Shown here: one piece after another, positions 48,665 to 60,715 of the stretch
How the letters are laid out: each line of letters starts with the position of its first letter
Numbering within the stretch: the first letter of the stretch is position 1
Assembly: GCF_000247695.1 (NCBI RefSeq)
Contig: NW_004624743.1
Span: forward strand, 5,284,354 to 5,348,353
DNA length: 64,000 bases
Reading direction: 5' to 3'
Origin: Heterocephalus glaber
Lineage: Eukaryota; Chordata; Mammalia; Rodentia; Bathyergidae
The notes under the pieces: model-generated
The model's input: only the letters and a program-made list of their open reading frames with translations
Told to the model about the DNA's origin: nothing
The model's database searches: none
Program-made: the position numbers and the translations under genes

Positions 48665-48945
48665 TTAGAATGTGGAGTCTGTTTTCTGTTACTGTAAGAA
48701 CATGCCTACTGCTAGATAACTTATAAAGAACAAAGGGCTGAGGGGCTGCAAATCTAAACATGGTGGCACTGGCTCTGGCTAGGTTCTCACTGGCTGTGTC
48801 ACGAAGTGACAGGTGCCATGATGGAAGGATCACAGGAGCAGGCAAGAGACCATATGGTGAGTCAGGAAACCAGAGCACAAAGCACTGGTCAGGCTCACTC
48901 TGAGAACAGTTCACTGTCAGGAGAACTAATTGAAGGGGTCACACG
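48665..48945 (-). mobile_element. MaLR/MLT1-like LTR, antisense, partial
   Basis: 'gagtctgttttctgttactg', 'agataacttataaagaacaa', 'tgccatgatggaaggatcac' and 'gtcaggaaaccagagcacaa' match the complement of a MaLR LTR, truncated near 48945. Confidence 0.65.
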
Positions 48946-48954
48946 GACTATGCA

Positions 48955-49437
48955 TCAATAAAGATTTTCTAGAGGAACAGATGTAGTGTAGCACAAGATA
49001 TACAAATACAGATGAATTTGGAAGCATGGCTCACAGTGGACACCCACAGAGTGGGATAAGAAAGAGTCCAGAGGGTCTGTCTGCACACTGGAGACTGAAG
49101 GATTCAGTCAGAGGTTGAGCTCACTGAGGGTCAAAAGGCTAAGTGATCTGTGATGGAAGGCTGAAGAGTCTACACTGGAAGACTGAAGGATCTGCACCAG
49201 AAGCCAAAGAGTTTGTGCCGGAGCCAGGAGATGATGTCCAAGGTGAAGGTGATGAATGGAGCTCCTCCGAAGGAACAGAAGCAGATCTGTCTTTCCTCAT
49301 TTCCCTGTATACCGTCCAAGTGACTGCCCTAGGGTGGGTCCTCCATGCCCTCATGTGTGGAATTGCTGAGCCAATTTAGTTAAATTTCTCTTAACCAAAT
49401 TCTCAAGTTGACACAGTCAATCAACCATCACAGACTA
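48955..49437 (-). mobile_element. ERVL-type LTR (MLT2-like), antisense, with internal repeats
   Basis: The start 'ctagaggaacagatgtagtg' and the end 'caagttgacacagtcaatca' then 'accatcaca' are the complement of MLT2-type LTR termini. Between them, units resembling 'actgaaggatctgcacc' recur imperfectly (49085-49215). A related LTR lies at 53735-54300. Open frames here are incidental. Confidence 0.65.
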
Positions 49438-49797
49438 CATCAGTGCCTCAGGTGACGGAATTACTGCCTACCTGGCCCCTAAATTTTAAAACTTCCATTT
49501 GATTTGTCATCAGGGACACAGTGGTCACCATGCTCCCAACACATGAACTGGCTGCACACACACTCAAACCATGTGCAGTCATAGTGAAAACCGTATGCAA
49601 GGGTAGTAGCATGCAATCGAAAAATGCACACTTGGTTTTTTTCATGAAGGGTTCTTAAATTGTAAGAATCCAAGGTAACTTCAAAGAAAACTTTGGTAAC
49701 TTAAAACTCAATCTAAGATTCAGAGTTAAGAAAATTCTTGGACGCATAATACAATACAAACACACAATTGAGTGTACTCAAACACACCCCTCCCCCC
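49438..49797. other. unannotated sequence
   Basis: No gene or repeat recognised. Confidence 0.4.
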
Positions 49798-49802
49798 CCA
49801 CA

Positions 49803-49843
<41 letters not shown>

Positions 49844-49844
49844 A
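49798..49844. repeat. (CA)n microsatellite
   Basis: About 20 CA units after a short C-run. Not visibly attached to a SINE. Confidence 0.95.
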
Positions 49845-52624
49845 TACACATATATGTTGGTAGGTTTTTTTTTTCCTTTCCTCAAACCTCACAATGAGTA
49901 AAATGTTAAAAAATAAATTCTAAAGCTAAAATGGAAGAGCATTTTGATAACTTAACAGTAGGTAAGAATGTACCTCACAGTATATTTTAGCCCTTTAAAC
50001 CCATGGCAAAATTGCTAAACATCCAATAATTACACACTTGAACCTCTTTCTAGAGTTCAAATTGAAGTTAAACCTTACCTTAGGGCTCCGTGAAAACTTA
50101 TGCTTAGTCAAATTTTAACTTTGCCTGCATGGCAAGAGGAACGCTGAGTTATTGAAGTCTCTGGCAGATGTCTCTGGTGAAATAGCCCTCACAGGGGCAC
50201 CACTGACATCAGAGTCTGGGTACTGATCTTAATTGAATGGTATGTATTTCTCCCCCGGTTTTTCACAGATAGAACCAAAAATAGTATCACATTATTAATG
50301 TCTACTTCTTTCTAGTTATATCAGAAGAATTATCTATATAATCTTAATTATATTCTCCAAACCTCTTTAATTCATTAATAGGAAAACAAAACAACAAAAC
50401 TCTTTGAAGATAGATTACCACTAATTTGCCTAAGATTTCTTGGCCTAGTAGTTTTCTATTTAGCTATAAATTGAATTCTAACTATTTTTTTTCCAGAGGA
50501 GCTATGCAATTTATTGGCAGACTTAATGTTTCCACTATATATCTTACCTCTCATTGAAGACTTTCTGGAGTTTCATGCACAGTTAATTCACTAGTTAGAC
50601 TATTTTGTGTATGTGATTTTAATTCTACATTGTTTAGAGAAAAACCCTGTCTTTAAATGAAAATTCAATTTTTAGACTTTTATGTTTTGCTCTGCCTGCT
50701 GTGTTAAACGTCAAGCTAACTTCATTTAGAAGGCTGAATTAAAATTTGGGAAAAATGTAATTTTGTAGAAGGGCTTAATTAATGACTTTGTATCGACTGT
50801 CAAATTCCTTCTCTTTGTGACTTGTTGCAGTATCACTCACCTATACAATTTGTTATTTTCCTTTATTCCAGTTTATAGGATATGAAACTCCTTTCTTTAT
50901 AAAGCCACCTGCCATTCTTCCCCTTTGTCTCTCTACAGTTGTTCATTACTCTATTATAGTGAATCCGAGGTTTGCCTGCCATAAATTAATTTAGTCAGTC
51001 AAAATCTTAATTAGAATAGCATTAAATTAACTAAGTTATTTCTCATGCTCTTAGAACTAACAAAAATCAAAACAAAAGTTTTTGATACATATTTGTTGGA
51101 TGAATGTTTCAACATTTAGCTTGAAAAAAATTGATCATTTCCCTTATCAATCATTGTAACAGGTGGACATACTAATTTATTGCTGATTAAAATAAAGCCA
51201 TATGACTCTTGTCTAATGTCCTAATCTCTGTATAACTCAGTCTCTTTGCTGCAATATTAGAATATAAAATATAAAATAATAAATAAATTATATGATGTAA
51301 TTGTTTGGATAATTAAATGAAATATATATCAGTTCTTAAATTAGTATCTGGGGGTACCATTTGCAGTAAGAATAATAGCAATAACAGTAAAAGGATTTTT
51401 CCTGAAATGTGTGTCTTTCAGTTCATTGAGAAACTGAAAGACAGCAGCAGACAGGGCTTTTAGGTAATTTCACCATCTGTGAATGAGGATGGAAAGACAA
51501 TGATTTGAAAATATATCAACATTTCAACAGGTTGAAGAACAAGTGAAATAGGAAAGTGGTTTCACAGGCATGGAAGTTATACTCTGTATATAAAACAGCA
51601 TATGAAATTTTTTGTAAATTTGTTTTATTTTAATGTCATACATGTAGAAATTAATAAAGACAATATAAAAAGTGTTCTAAGAAAAAATAAAACAAAATTT
51701 CATAACAATACTTAATACACTGTGTGCCATAATCTTAAAATAATGGACAAAATGTTACTCAGAGTACAAGTCAGAGTCAAAAAGATTCTCATAAAAAGGG
51801 AGCAAATGGATAATGACACAATGCTTGCTTTTCAATGAACTCAGAGAAACTGCGTATAAATGAAACAACTAACATATATATTGGAATAGTTTTGAAACAA
51901 CAGAATAGACAATTTGGGGAATTACTTGAATGTCTTCCTACTTACTATTTCTCTTACTTCTCTTTATAATCACACTAACAACAGTGCTAACAGCACATTA
52001 TAAATAGTCTTTTGCTGTACTTGTGACATATTTACTTCTGGCTTCAGTCTTTAGGCATTTATTGTTGAATAACTTTATCTTTCTAATTGTTGGAGCTGGG
52101 TTTTGCCTACGTTTGTCACATATTCTGAAATTCTTACTTTAGACTCTTTTTGACCAACTTATAAGATAACCAGTCACCTATGTCTTTGCTGTAAGCCTGC
52201 AACATGCATGAGCCCATTTGATTACTGACGTTGTGCAATGGAACGTTAACGAAGGGCGAAGGCAGTAGTGTGCTGGCAGCACTCCTCACCTCCGTCACTG
52301 CTCCTGTAGTGCTCCTGTAACGTGGGCTTAGTAATGAACACAGACAAAATGATAGAATAATTTTGTGGAACGAAGTATGAGCCGATTCAAGTCCTCAACT
52401 TATAGATAGTTCATTTTATTCCTCAGGATTCCGCTTATAGGTAATTTCTCTAATGACTGCATCTTACAGAGACAATAAACTAGCAGAAAGAGAACTTTGA
52501 AGATTTTGAAGTGAGAGGCGCTGCCTGGCACTGCTCTTCCCTCCCCTCAACTCCAATGTAACACATTCAGAGGTTCAACCAACCTTCGCTGAATTGGATG
52601 TGGTTCAGGTGAGTTAAAAGCCAT
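49845..52624. other. unannotated sequence, possible conserved blocks
   Basis: No gene or repeat family is recognised in 2.8 kb. About 50640-51050 is repeat-free and carries several TTAATTA-like motifs; about 52190-52330 holds several CpGs. These may be regulatory, but the sequence alone does not show it. Confidence 0.4.
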
Positions 52625-53258
52625 TTTTATTTTGATCTTCCTTTATATTTTGGGGTTTTCACCAAAACCACGTGACATTTAAGTGTATGTGTCTGATTTA
52701 TTTCACTTAACTTGTGGTTTCAAGTTATTTCCCTACAGATGACTCAAGTTTATTTTTCTTTATGGCAGAGTAGTACTCCATGGTGTGTAAATACCAGATA
52801 TTTTTTATCCATTCATCTGGTGATGGACATATCAGCCAACTGCAAGATTTAGCTGTTATAAATTATGCTGCTATGTAGATGACTATGCATGTATCAGTTT
52901 AATACAATACCTTTAACTCTTTTGAGAATATATCTAGAAGAGGAATAGCTGGATCAAATTGAATTTCTAGTATTAATTTCTGAGGAATCCCCATACTGAT
53001 TTCCATAGTGGCTGTACTAGTTTACATTTCCACCAAGAATGCAGAAGATTTCCTTTTTCCCTGCAACTTCACCAGCTTTCTCTATTATTGGATTTCTTGA
53101 TGATGGCCACTCCTTCTGGGGTAAGATGAGTCTCAGTGTTACTTCAATTGCATTTCTCTAATGGCCAGAAATGTGGAGTATTTCTTCATGCATTTGTTGG
53201 ACATTTGTACTTCCTTTTTTGAGAAGAACAAAGTCCATTTTATGCTCTATTTTTGGGT
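52625..53258 (-). mobile_element. Rodent-type LINE-1, inverted 5' part
   Basis: The complement of the L1 ORF2 end: 'tggcagagtagtactccatg', 'tttatccattcatctggtga', 'gatttccatagtggctgtac', 'tttcttgatgatggccactc'. The orientation is opposite to the 3' UTR piece that follows directly, which indicates a 5' inversion during insertion. Confidence 0.75.
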
Positions 53259-53430
53259 AGAACCTAGAGAGACAGAGCTTTCCAAAATGGCAAGGAGATG
53301 AAGGGATAGAGGGAGGGGCAGGAAAGGAAGTTTTAAAAAGATATGAAAATGTGTTATGTACATGGATCGACTTCACAGAAGTAATGTGAACATTATGTAC
53401 TGAAAATATTATGTACTGAAAACCATAGTG
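53259..53430 (+). mobile_element. Rodent-type LINE-1, 3' UTR end in sense
   Basis: A purine-rich stretch ('gggatagagggaggggcagg') followed by 'gatatgaaaatgtgttatgt' and 'aacattatgtactgaaaata' is the sense counterpart of the 3' UTR seen in antisense at 3250-3540. Together with 52625-53258 it makes one 5'-inverted L1. Confidence 0.65.
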
Positions 53431-53734
53431 TTGCCTTTTGGTGCATTGTTAAAGGAGGATTACAACTGGATCACAGCTACAATAAGGTTCTCTCTCACCA
53501 CTGACTCATAGTCACTTTCTTTCTCAGTACTACTGCTTTAGAAAGATGTTTTCCCTATTTCTGACTTTTTTCCTGAGATTAAGGAATGATGAAATAATAA
53601 ATACTAAATCAATTGCTTTATCTTGCTTGAAGAGGAAAGCTCAAAATATCAAAATAATTGTCTTACTGAGATATTTTTGATCAATGTGTACTGTAAGGGT
53701 TTGCAAGGGAATAGCTTTAATAGAGGACACATAA
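53431..53734. other. unannotated sequence
   Basis: No gene or repeat recognised. Confidence 0.4.
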
Positions 53735-54300
53735 TTTATAAGATTATTTTATAATATTCACCAAAAATGTCAAATGCAGAAGAGTGAGTGTAAGAGATCT
53801 GTCCACACACTAGAGACCTAAAGAATCCAGCTGAGGGGATGGATCCCACCGAAATGTCCCACACAAGTCCCACTGAAGGCCCAGAGCCCAAGGCAATCAA
53901 TGTCTCATGCTCCTCTGTATTGAGGATCTGCACCAGGAAGACCCAAAGGCCAGCGGTGGAAGCTACAAAGCCTGTGCTACCAGGCTGAGGGATCTGCACC
54001 AGAGCCAGGAAGTGATGCTCATGGTGACTCTCAGAGCTCCCCTGATAAGAACAGCAGCCATTCCCAGTGACAGCAAGGACCAAGCTCCCCCTATAGAGAG
54101 AGAACAACCAAGTTCTCATCTGGAAAACCACCTGCATTGAACTGCTCCGAGAAAAGCAACAGCCAATGATCTTTTCCTCCAGTTATCATTTTATACCATT
54201 GGCAACAGTCCTCAAGTGAGTCTTCCACACCTGGACCACGCTGATTCAGTTCAGCTGGGAATCCCAAGTTGCCCATTAGTTAATCCACCACATATATCAA
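53735..54300 (-). mobile_element. ERVL-type LTR (MLT2-like), antisense, with internal repeats
   Basis: Related to 48955-49437: both hold 'ggatctgcacca' units (three variants at 53793-54010), a 'gagccaggaag' block and an end resembling the LTR terminus ('agttaatccacca'). A 133-codon minus-strand frame (54137-53736) lies inside it and is incidental. Confidence 0.55.
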
Positions 54301-54329
54301 AATCTAAGTAAAAGACAGAATTAATTTTC

Positions 54330-54595
54330 TGTCTGTGGTCAACTATGAGTACATGTTAAATATCTCCTGGTTTCTCATATGATAAATCCAAAACACGAAT
54401 AATTTTGAGTGTAAAATATAAGAAAGATGAGAAGAAATAGGAAGGCAGACTGTGGAGATGGGAAGGGGTTCTGGGGACGAAGGGAGAAAGGAGGGTGAAG
54501 ACAGGAAGGCTGAGATGGGATACATATATGTACCAATTCCCCAAGACCAATTTATCATGTAAATATTATTTAAATAATAATTTATTGTACTAAGA
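54330..54595 (+). mobile_element. possible LINE-1 3' UTR end, sense
   Basis: A purine-rich block (54420-54520) followed by 'gatacatatatgtaccaatt' and an AT-rich tail resembles the L1 3' end at 41095-41352. No clear A-tail or TSD. Confidence 0.4.
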
Positions 54596-54990
54596 AGAAA
54601 TGAGAAAATAGGAGATGAACACTAAATTCTCTAACAAGTTGGCCAAATTCAGTCTGAAATTCTCTTAAAATTTTTCATCAGAACATCAATATCAGTTAAT
54701 AGCAAACGTGATTTTAAGATAATTTTTGTTGAAAAGTATTTAGATGCAAAACATATCCTGCTTTTATGCAGATAGCAATGTCTGATTATGTTTTTACAGT
54801 TTGAGCTTGTTTGATCATCTCTTAAATAGCCTGTCTTTTTATGTTTTCTTAAATGCACTAAAGTCAAAGAAGTGTCTGTCAGAGAGGAGTCCCTCTGCAA
54901 GGGCATAATGAGCTACAAGAACAGGAGCATCATAGTCACTAATCAACGATGCGAGTATTGTTGCTTCCTTTATATTAAGTAAGTATAGTT
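54596..54990. other. unannotated AT-rich sequence
   Basis: No gene or repeat recognised. Confidence 0.4.
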
Positions 54991-54991
54991 A

Positions 54992-55355
54992 TTGTTATGG
55001 TTTGAGTCTAGATGTCCCTCCAAAGCCTCATGTGGTCATAGGCTTGGTCTAGAGTGTGTGAAGCTAGAATGCTAATCTGAAGGGCAGTAGGATTAAAGGT
55101 GTGAGTGCGACCCACCCTAAGTAGCCTGAATAAGATAAAAGGGGCAGAAAGATGCTGGTAACCTTTTTGTTGCCTTTACTACCTTGTGTGTGCCATGTTG
55201 CTTCTACTCTGCCATGCATGTTTGTCACCTCTGCCTTGGAGCCAGCCAACTATGGACTGAAACCTCCACAAACTATAGGCCAAATAAACACCTTTCCCTC
55301 TAACTTTGCATGTCGAGTATTTTGCCTCAGCAGTGAGAGAAAAGTAACTAACACA
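54992..55355 (+). mobile_element. MaLR solo LTR (MST/MLT1-like), sense
   Basis: Begins 'tgttatggtttgagtctaga' and has 'ctccaaagcctcatgtggtc', 'gccaactatggactgaaacc', 'ccaaataaacacctttccct' (with an AATAAA polyadenylation signal) and ends 'agtaactaacaca'. Nearly full length for the family, about 360 bases, solo. Confidence 0.85.
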
Positions 55356-56486
55356 GTTTTCCAGAATGAAGTGCAACAACATGTAATAACAGGAAATCAC
55401 AAGAAAGTTACAAAGAACGGATGCTACATTATTTACAAAAGGCATTGTGAATTAAAATGTGAAAATTTATGATAGTTTCAAAATATACTTTTACTTATTG
55501 TGATATTCTTAGTTTATAAAGCTGTCAAAATATTTCAATAACTAGTGAGAGAGCTCCACGGCTATGGAAGATAATGTAAAGCTAAGTAACATAATATAGG
55601 CACCCTGCGTATTGAGTCCAGGAAGTAATTCGCATACAGAAATTAATCTTTGATGAATTGACAGCCAGAATGAAGATTTTAATGACTGTTTTTTGTTTAT
55701 TTGGTTTTTTTTGTCAGTTGCCAAGCAGCTGTGTTCCAATATAATTAAAACCAATATAAAATGATTCCAGGAAGCTGAGTAAATAAAACATGCCAAGTAT
55801 TGAATCATGAAAGTCAAATATTCTAGAATTCAAAAGGAAAAACTTTTCTATTCTACAGTTTACATTCTATGTCAACATTGAAAAAAAAAACATCAAGTTT
55901 TAAATACTGCCTTTTGCTATAAAGGCTATTTCAAAGTTCTAATATAGGATTAATTAAATAATCCAGGAAAATATGATTTGATATGAAAGCTACTGGGAAA
56001 ATGAGTTTAATCTGTCACAAACTTTTGTAGTAGGCTTAAAGTTATAGAAATGTTTTTATCTACATACCAGATACAATATATCACTGTAAATCTCAAGCAA
56101 TAGAGAAAACTAAATATCCCAAATATAAAGCATCCTCAATAGGTAAAAATTAAAATGACTTAGATCCAACAGCACCTTCTAATCAGATAACAGCTTATCT
56201 GGGACAACGGTGAAAAGGAGAGCCTTTTAAAATTTCAGTGGTAGTTCAGGAAGATACAGTTATGAGCAGCATCATTTATTTAATTTCATGGAAGTATAAT
56301 TTATATGGGCATTTCACTCTGTCATCACCAGTATGATATAGTACATTTTCTATTAAAAAGTCACAAAAAGGCATTTCCTTCTGATGTGCTGATTGGTCCT
56401 ATTTAGTATAAACATTCATTTCTTAGTATACTTCACCATGATTATTAAAACTGGAATATTCAGGCACTGTGCTTTCTAACTATTTC
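55356..56486. other. unannotated AT-rich sequence
   Basis: No gene or repeat family recognised. Confidence 0.45.
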
Positions 56487-56487
56487 T

Positions 56488-56586
56488 TTTCTTTTTTCTT
56501 TTTTTTTGGTACCAGGGATCGAACTCAGGTCCTTGGGCTTGCGCAACAGGGGGCGAAACTACTGAGCTAAATCCCTGGCCCCCTAG
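56488..56586 (-). mobile_element. GGTACC-type ID-like SINE, antisense, with TSD
   Basis: T-rich tail, then 'ggtaccagggatcgaactca', 'ctactgagctaaatccctgg' and the head. Flanked by 12-base direct repeats with one mismatch: 'ctaactatttct' (56476-56487) and 'ctaattatttct' (56587-56598). A full-length, relatively young copy. Confidence 0.92.
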
Positions 56587-56699
56587 CTAATTATTTCTAA
56601 ACCATTTTCCTGATCACAGGGACATTAAAAAGATGTGGAGATAGTAATATACTACATCTGTTCTTAGTATGTAGAAGGCTTTATTCTCGGAAAATAATA

Positions 56700-56745
56700 G
56701 TAGGGCTCAGGATTTAGCTCAGTAGTACTGTGCCTGCCTCAAAAA
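56700..56745 (+). mobile_element. ID-like SINE head, 3'-truncated
   Basis: 'gggctcaggatttagctcag' then 'tagtactgtgcctgcct' is the SINE head and A-box region, ending abruptly into an A-rich stretch. The B-box half and GGTACC end are missing. Confidence 0.75.
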
Positions 56746-57429
56746 ATAATAATTTTATTGATGAACTAAAGAAATAAATATCTTTAATAAGTCAAAGTGT
56801 CTTTTTAAATTGTAATGTATTTTTGTGTTAGTAAATTAGGACTTAGCTAAGTGAAGAAATATGCTAAGAAACCTGTGTATATTGTAAACCAAATTAGAGA
56901 GTCAACAATGTGGTTTATCTCAAATGTTAAATATCAAAAAGGTAGAAACAATGTATTCATTGTGTTTAAAACAGAAAATGATTTTAGAGGGATTTTCATA
57001 AGTCGGGACAATCTAGGACAACTAAATAAACAAAAGAATAAGTGAATAGGAAAATAATTGTATACAAAAAAGAAGTGATTTCAAGTGATTGGTCCAAGAT
57101 GCATAGAGCTTAAAAGGCACAATTTCTGTTGGTAAAATAGGAAAGTAGCTGTACACAGTAAAATATCAAAACCTTTTTCTATTTAGATCAGTTAGATAAT
57201 TGAGGCAATGGTGAAAACCGCTGCAATGAAAAGCAGCCAGAAAGGAAAACACAAAGATTTAAGACAGTTCACCAACCCATGCCAAATCCCATCACTAGAC
57301 ACAATATTGACAGGAATACTGAAATAAATTTATTTCATGCATTTCTGAGTACTCAGCAGAAACTAGCATGACAGTTATAAACTCTTAAGTGTGCAGCTGT
57401 AAAGAGAAACTGTAAAGATTTGTGAGGAT
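56746..57429. other. unannotated AT-rich sequence
   Basis: No gene or repeat family recognised. Confidence 0.4.
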
Positions 57430-58000
57430 TTCTTTTTAATCTCTGGGTGAGAACCCAACCAGATTTTCAGTGCGAAAGTCCAAGTAGAATTCCACTGCTA
57501 GCATAGGGAAGTAGCGCATCACCTACAGTTCCCCTAAGTGCTCTGCCTCTCCTGAGTCAGGAAGAAACCAAGAAACTTGGAAAGAACTGAGACTTATTCA
57601 CAGGATTGTGCAGTATTTCTCTTCCTTGTGTCTCACCAGTAAGTCAAGCAGCCTCCTGGAAAATTACAGGGAATTTCCCATAAAAGAGCTGGAATCTCAG
57701 CCTTTACTTTAGAAAGTCTTGAGGGAAACTCATGACAACAAGAGTTACTAAATAAGGACAGAATTGGCAAATTAGTCCCCCACATACAGTGCTAGAGAAA
57801 GCACAGCCTAACTTTATGAACTGCAGGTGAAAGGCTTATTTAACTCCGTTTCATTTACCTGATTTATAGCATCAAGCTTTCAACAACAGCAACAACAACA
57901 TCCTGAGAAGGAAAAAGATAGTTGGAGAGAAAAAACAAGCATCAGAACAAGACGCACAGATGGAAGCTGAACCAGTTGGAAAGGACACATGACACATTCC
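57430..58000 (+). mobile_element. possible L1M 5' UTR/ORF1-proximal relic, sense
   Basis: Phrases such as 'gagggaaactcatgacaaca', 'aacaagcatcagaacaagac' and 'gcacagatgg' resemble the region around the ORF1 start of old L1M elements. Low confidence; no open frame. Confidence 0.35.
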
Positions 58001-58979
58001 TTTTGAACTGATTTGGTGTTTCTAATTTACTTTATGGTCAAGCAAGTGTATTTTTACCCCAAAAGGCAATGCGTTTTTCATAAAACATGGTACAAACTTT
58101 ACGAAGACATTTCCCATAGTCTCACATCTTTTACAAACTCCAGGGCATTGGAGATATAATCTTCTGCTATTCTCTGTTTTTCTGTTGATGTCCAGCAGGA
58201 ATCAAAGATAAGGTGGAACATGATCAATTTCTGACAACATAATGAATTGCAGCAACAGCCCAAGGATTTGTGCACATGGATGTCGTTTTTAAGGACACAC
58301 ATAATCATTATTTCTTGCGTCAGCAGTTTGGCATATACATTATTTGCAAAAGGTATAAAAGGACATAAGCTTGGGAAGATTGTCTCAAATATGTACCAAC
58401 TCTTAACACATTTATGTTTAAGTAAAGAGGGAGACTCAACATTCTGTATGTTAAATTATTAAATTTCTAAATGAAATAGTGAAATTGGTGGTGGCTCATT
58501 TATCAAAATGAGGAGGCCAATTTCATCCTACATACTTACGTTTCCATAAAAAGTCTTCTTCAACCATAGCTATGTAACCTTTTGTCAAAATCACATACAT
58601 CTTAAAACTACCATTCTTCTTGCATGTGAGATATGCTGCCATCCACCCTCCATTACATTACATAGTAAAATGATGATGATTTTATTTAAAGTTTATACAA
58701 TTATGATCAGAATATATTTTGCTGTCCAAAGAGAATGATCACTCTGAAAATAGAAGTGAGAAGATTGTGATTATTATCTTCATATTTATTTCTTTCAGTT
58801 CAGGCTAGTATTACACATTACTTTTGGAAGTGTGGAAGGCCTAAGCAACAGAGATATCGTAGCAAACATACTTCATGGTTTTGCAGACTGGAAGTCTGAT
58901 ACCAGAGTGACGCATGTTTGGGTGCCTGATAGGGCTTTCTTTTGATTGTGTCCCCACAAGTATTTCCTTGATCTTGTTG
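58001..58979. other. unannotated sequence
   Basis: No gene or repeat family recognised. Confidence 0.4.
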
Positions 58980-59131
58980 AGGCAAGGGAGGCAGAAAGTG
59001 AGGAGGGGTGAGGAGGGAGGGAGACAAGGAGAGAGAAAGGAGAAGGAGAAGGAGAAGGAGAAAGAGGAGGAGAAGGAGGAAGGGAAGGGAGGGGAAGGGA
59101 GGGGGAGTGAGAGGGAGGAGGAGGGGGGAAA
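58980..59131. repeat. purine tract (GGAGAA)n with G-quadruplex-type runs
   Basis: Nearly 150 bases almost all purine on the plus strand: (GGAGAA)n at 59035-59070 and GGG/GGGG runs at 59082-59105 that fit the four-run quadruplex pattern. A long plus-strand frame here is only the translation of the repeat. Confidence 0.9.
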
Positions 59132-59689
59132 AGCCAGATCTCTAACTTCTTCCTCTTTTTATTTGAGCATTAATCCTATCAGGAGGGACTCAGAACAATT
59201 ATGTCCTAAATGGCGCACCACCAAAAATATGCAAATATGTCATTGAGTATGGATTTTCAACATACGAATATCAAAGACATGGATTCAGTCCATAGGAATA
59301 TTTAATAGTTGAGACACCAAATCAAAAATTTTTTCTACAGGTTTTCTTAGGTGCTATTCTGGTTAGGCATGAATTTCTGGTATAAACACGGATGTCAGCA
59401 GATTGATAAGGTAAAGTATGAAGCTTGGACTTTAGTTACTTTGACATTTACCTAATTAAGAGATAAAGCTCTTTTCATTTGTTACTATTATATTAGAAGA
59501 TAATTTAAAAGACAAGAGTCAGGATGAAGTTTTCTAATTTCAGATAATATTGTTAAAAGATTTTACAGACAATTTTTTTTCCGTCACCTTTCTGGACACT
59601 TTCAAAAGACTTTCATTTTTCAATGCAATGGCACAGATAAAAACATTTCCCAGAATTCACCTATCCAGGTACTCAGAGAATTATGTAGC
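59132..59689. other. unannotated sequence
   Basis: No gene or repeat recognised. A 151-codon plus-strand frame (59550-60005) starts here and runs into the MaLR internal region; it is not a host gene. Confidence 0.4.
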
Positions 59690-60334
59690 CATGATCCTAG
59701 GGTGCCTGGGGATTGCTCAGAGTTTTAGCAGATCTAGGCATCACCCAAGTGGGACTGGCTTTGCAAGCATGCAGAAAGCAAAAATTATGGGTTCAGGGAG
59801 GATTCTACTCATATTTCAGGAAGGACTGAGAGACCATAAAGACATGAGTGAACCCAAATATACAGTGGAGGGTCAGGAAGTTGGAGATTCCGGGAACACT
59901 GATTTTCTGCTGAGGAAAGTTTCAGTCATTGAACAGAGCCACTGCAAGAGAGAGGCACCGAGGGTTGCAAACAGCAATGCTGTCAGGGCCATGGAAGCCA
60001 TGTGAAGCTCACCAATCACCACATCCTGCTTGAGTACTGGACATGGAGATATGGGATATAATGTTTGTCCTGTTGCATTTCAGTTTTACTTAGTCTCATT
60101 CCATTCTACCCACCTATTTTTCTTCTGGAATAAAAATATTTATCCTGTGCCTTTATAAGTTAGAACTATTTAACTTTTGTCAGCATTGTTGTTATTTTAC
60201 AGTAGCTCACAGCTATGAAATTGCCTTGAGTAACAAAAGAGACTTGGACTTAGACTTTTTAGCAATGCTGAAACAGTTAGAACTTTGGTGAATCTCACAG
60301 ATGTTCTAATGCATTTGGCATAACGAACTGGACA
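59690..60334 (+). mobile_element. MaLR internal region, sense (partial)
   Basis: The end of this block is colinear with MST/MLT1-type internal sequence just before the 3' LTR: 'cttctggaataaaaatattt', 'gagacttggacttagacttt', 'tagcaatgctgaaacagtta'. The 5' LTR is not present. Confidence 0.6.
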
Positions 60335-60715
60335 GGTGCCTTTGGATCTCCAATGCACTCCAAAGTCTCATGGGTTCAGACAGTAGCTGTTGGAAGGTGA
60401 GGGAGCTTCACTCACAGTAACTTTTTCCTCGAATTCACACCCAACTGTGCTGTTAAATGGGGAAACACACTCTGGAGACGCAGGGGCATGGAGACTTGCC
60501 CTGGAAAGGTGCCTCTCCAACCCAGCTCCTCCCCTCCCTTTCCACTTCTTGGCTGCCACAGTTTGAGCAGCTTTTCCTCTGCCCTGGGTGTTTTGTTTCA
60601 TTTACTGTGATGCCTGCTAACCTCAAACTGAAATCATGATAAAAAATAACCCTCACTTCCTTTAAGCTGTGGATGTTTGGTATTGTTTATAGTGATGAGA
60701 AAATAGGACATTCCC
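60335..60715 (+). mobile_element. MaLR 3' LTR, sense
   Basis: Follows the internal region in the same orientation: 'ctccaaagtctcatgggttc', 'cacttcttggctgccacagt', 'aactgaaatcatgataaaaa', and an end near 'gatgagaaaataggaca'. Together with 59690-60334 it is the 3' half of one element. Confidence 0.65.

Noticed and set aside
52385..52450. 'gtcctcaacttatagatag' resembling the terminus of a Tigger-type DNA transposon
   Set aside because: Only a short match; no colinear continuation or second terminal repeat found.
53736..54137. 133-codon minus-strand frame
   Set aside because: Falls within an ERVL-type LTR with internal repeats; LTRs do not code for such a protein.
58914..59246. 110-codon frame with Lys/Glu/Gly repeats
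   Set aside because: Translation of the purine tract; no homology expected.
59550..60005. 151-codon plus-strand frame
   Set aside because: Its 3' two thirds lie in a MaLR internal region; the rest is low-complexity AT-rich DNA. Not a host gene.
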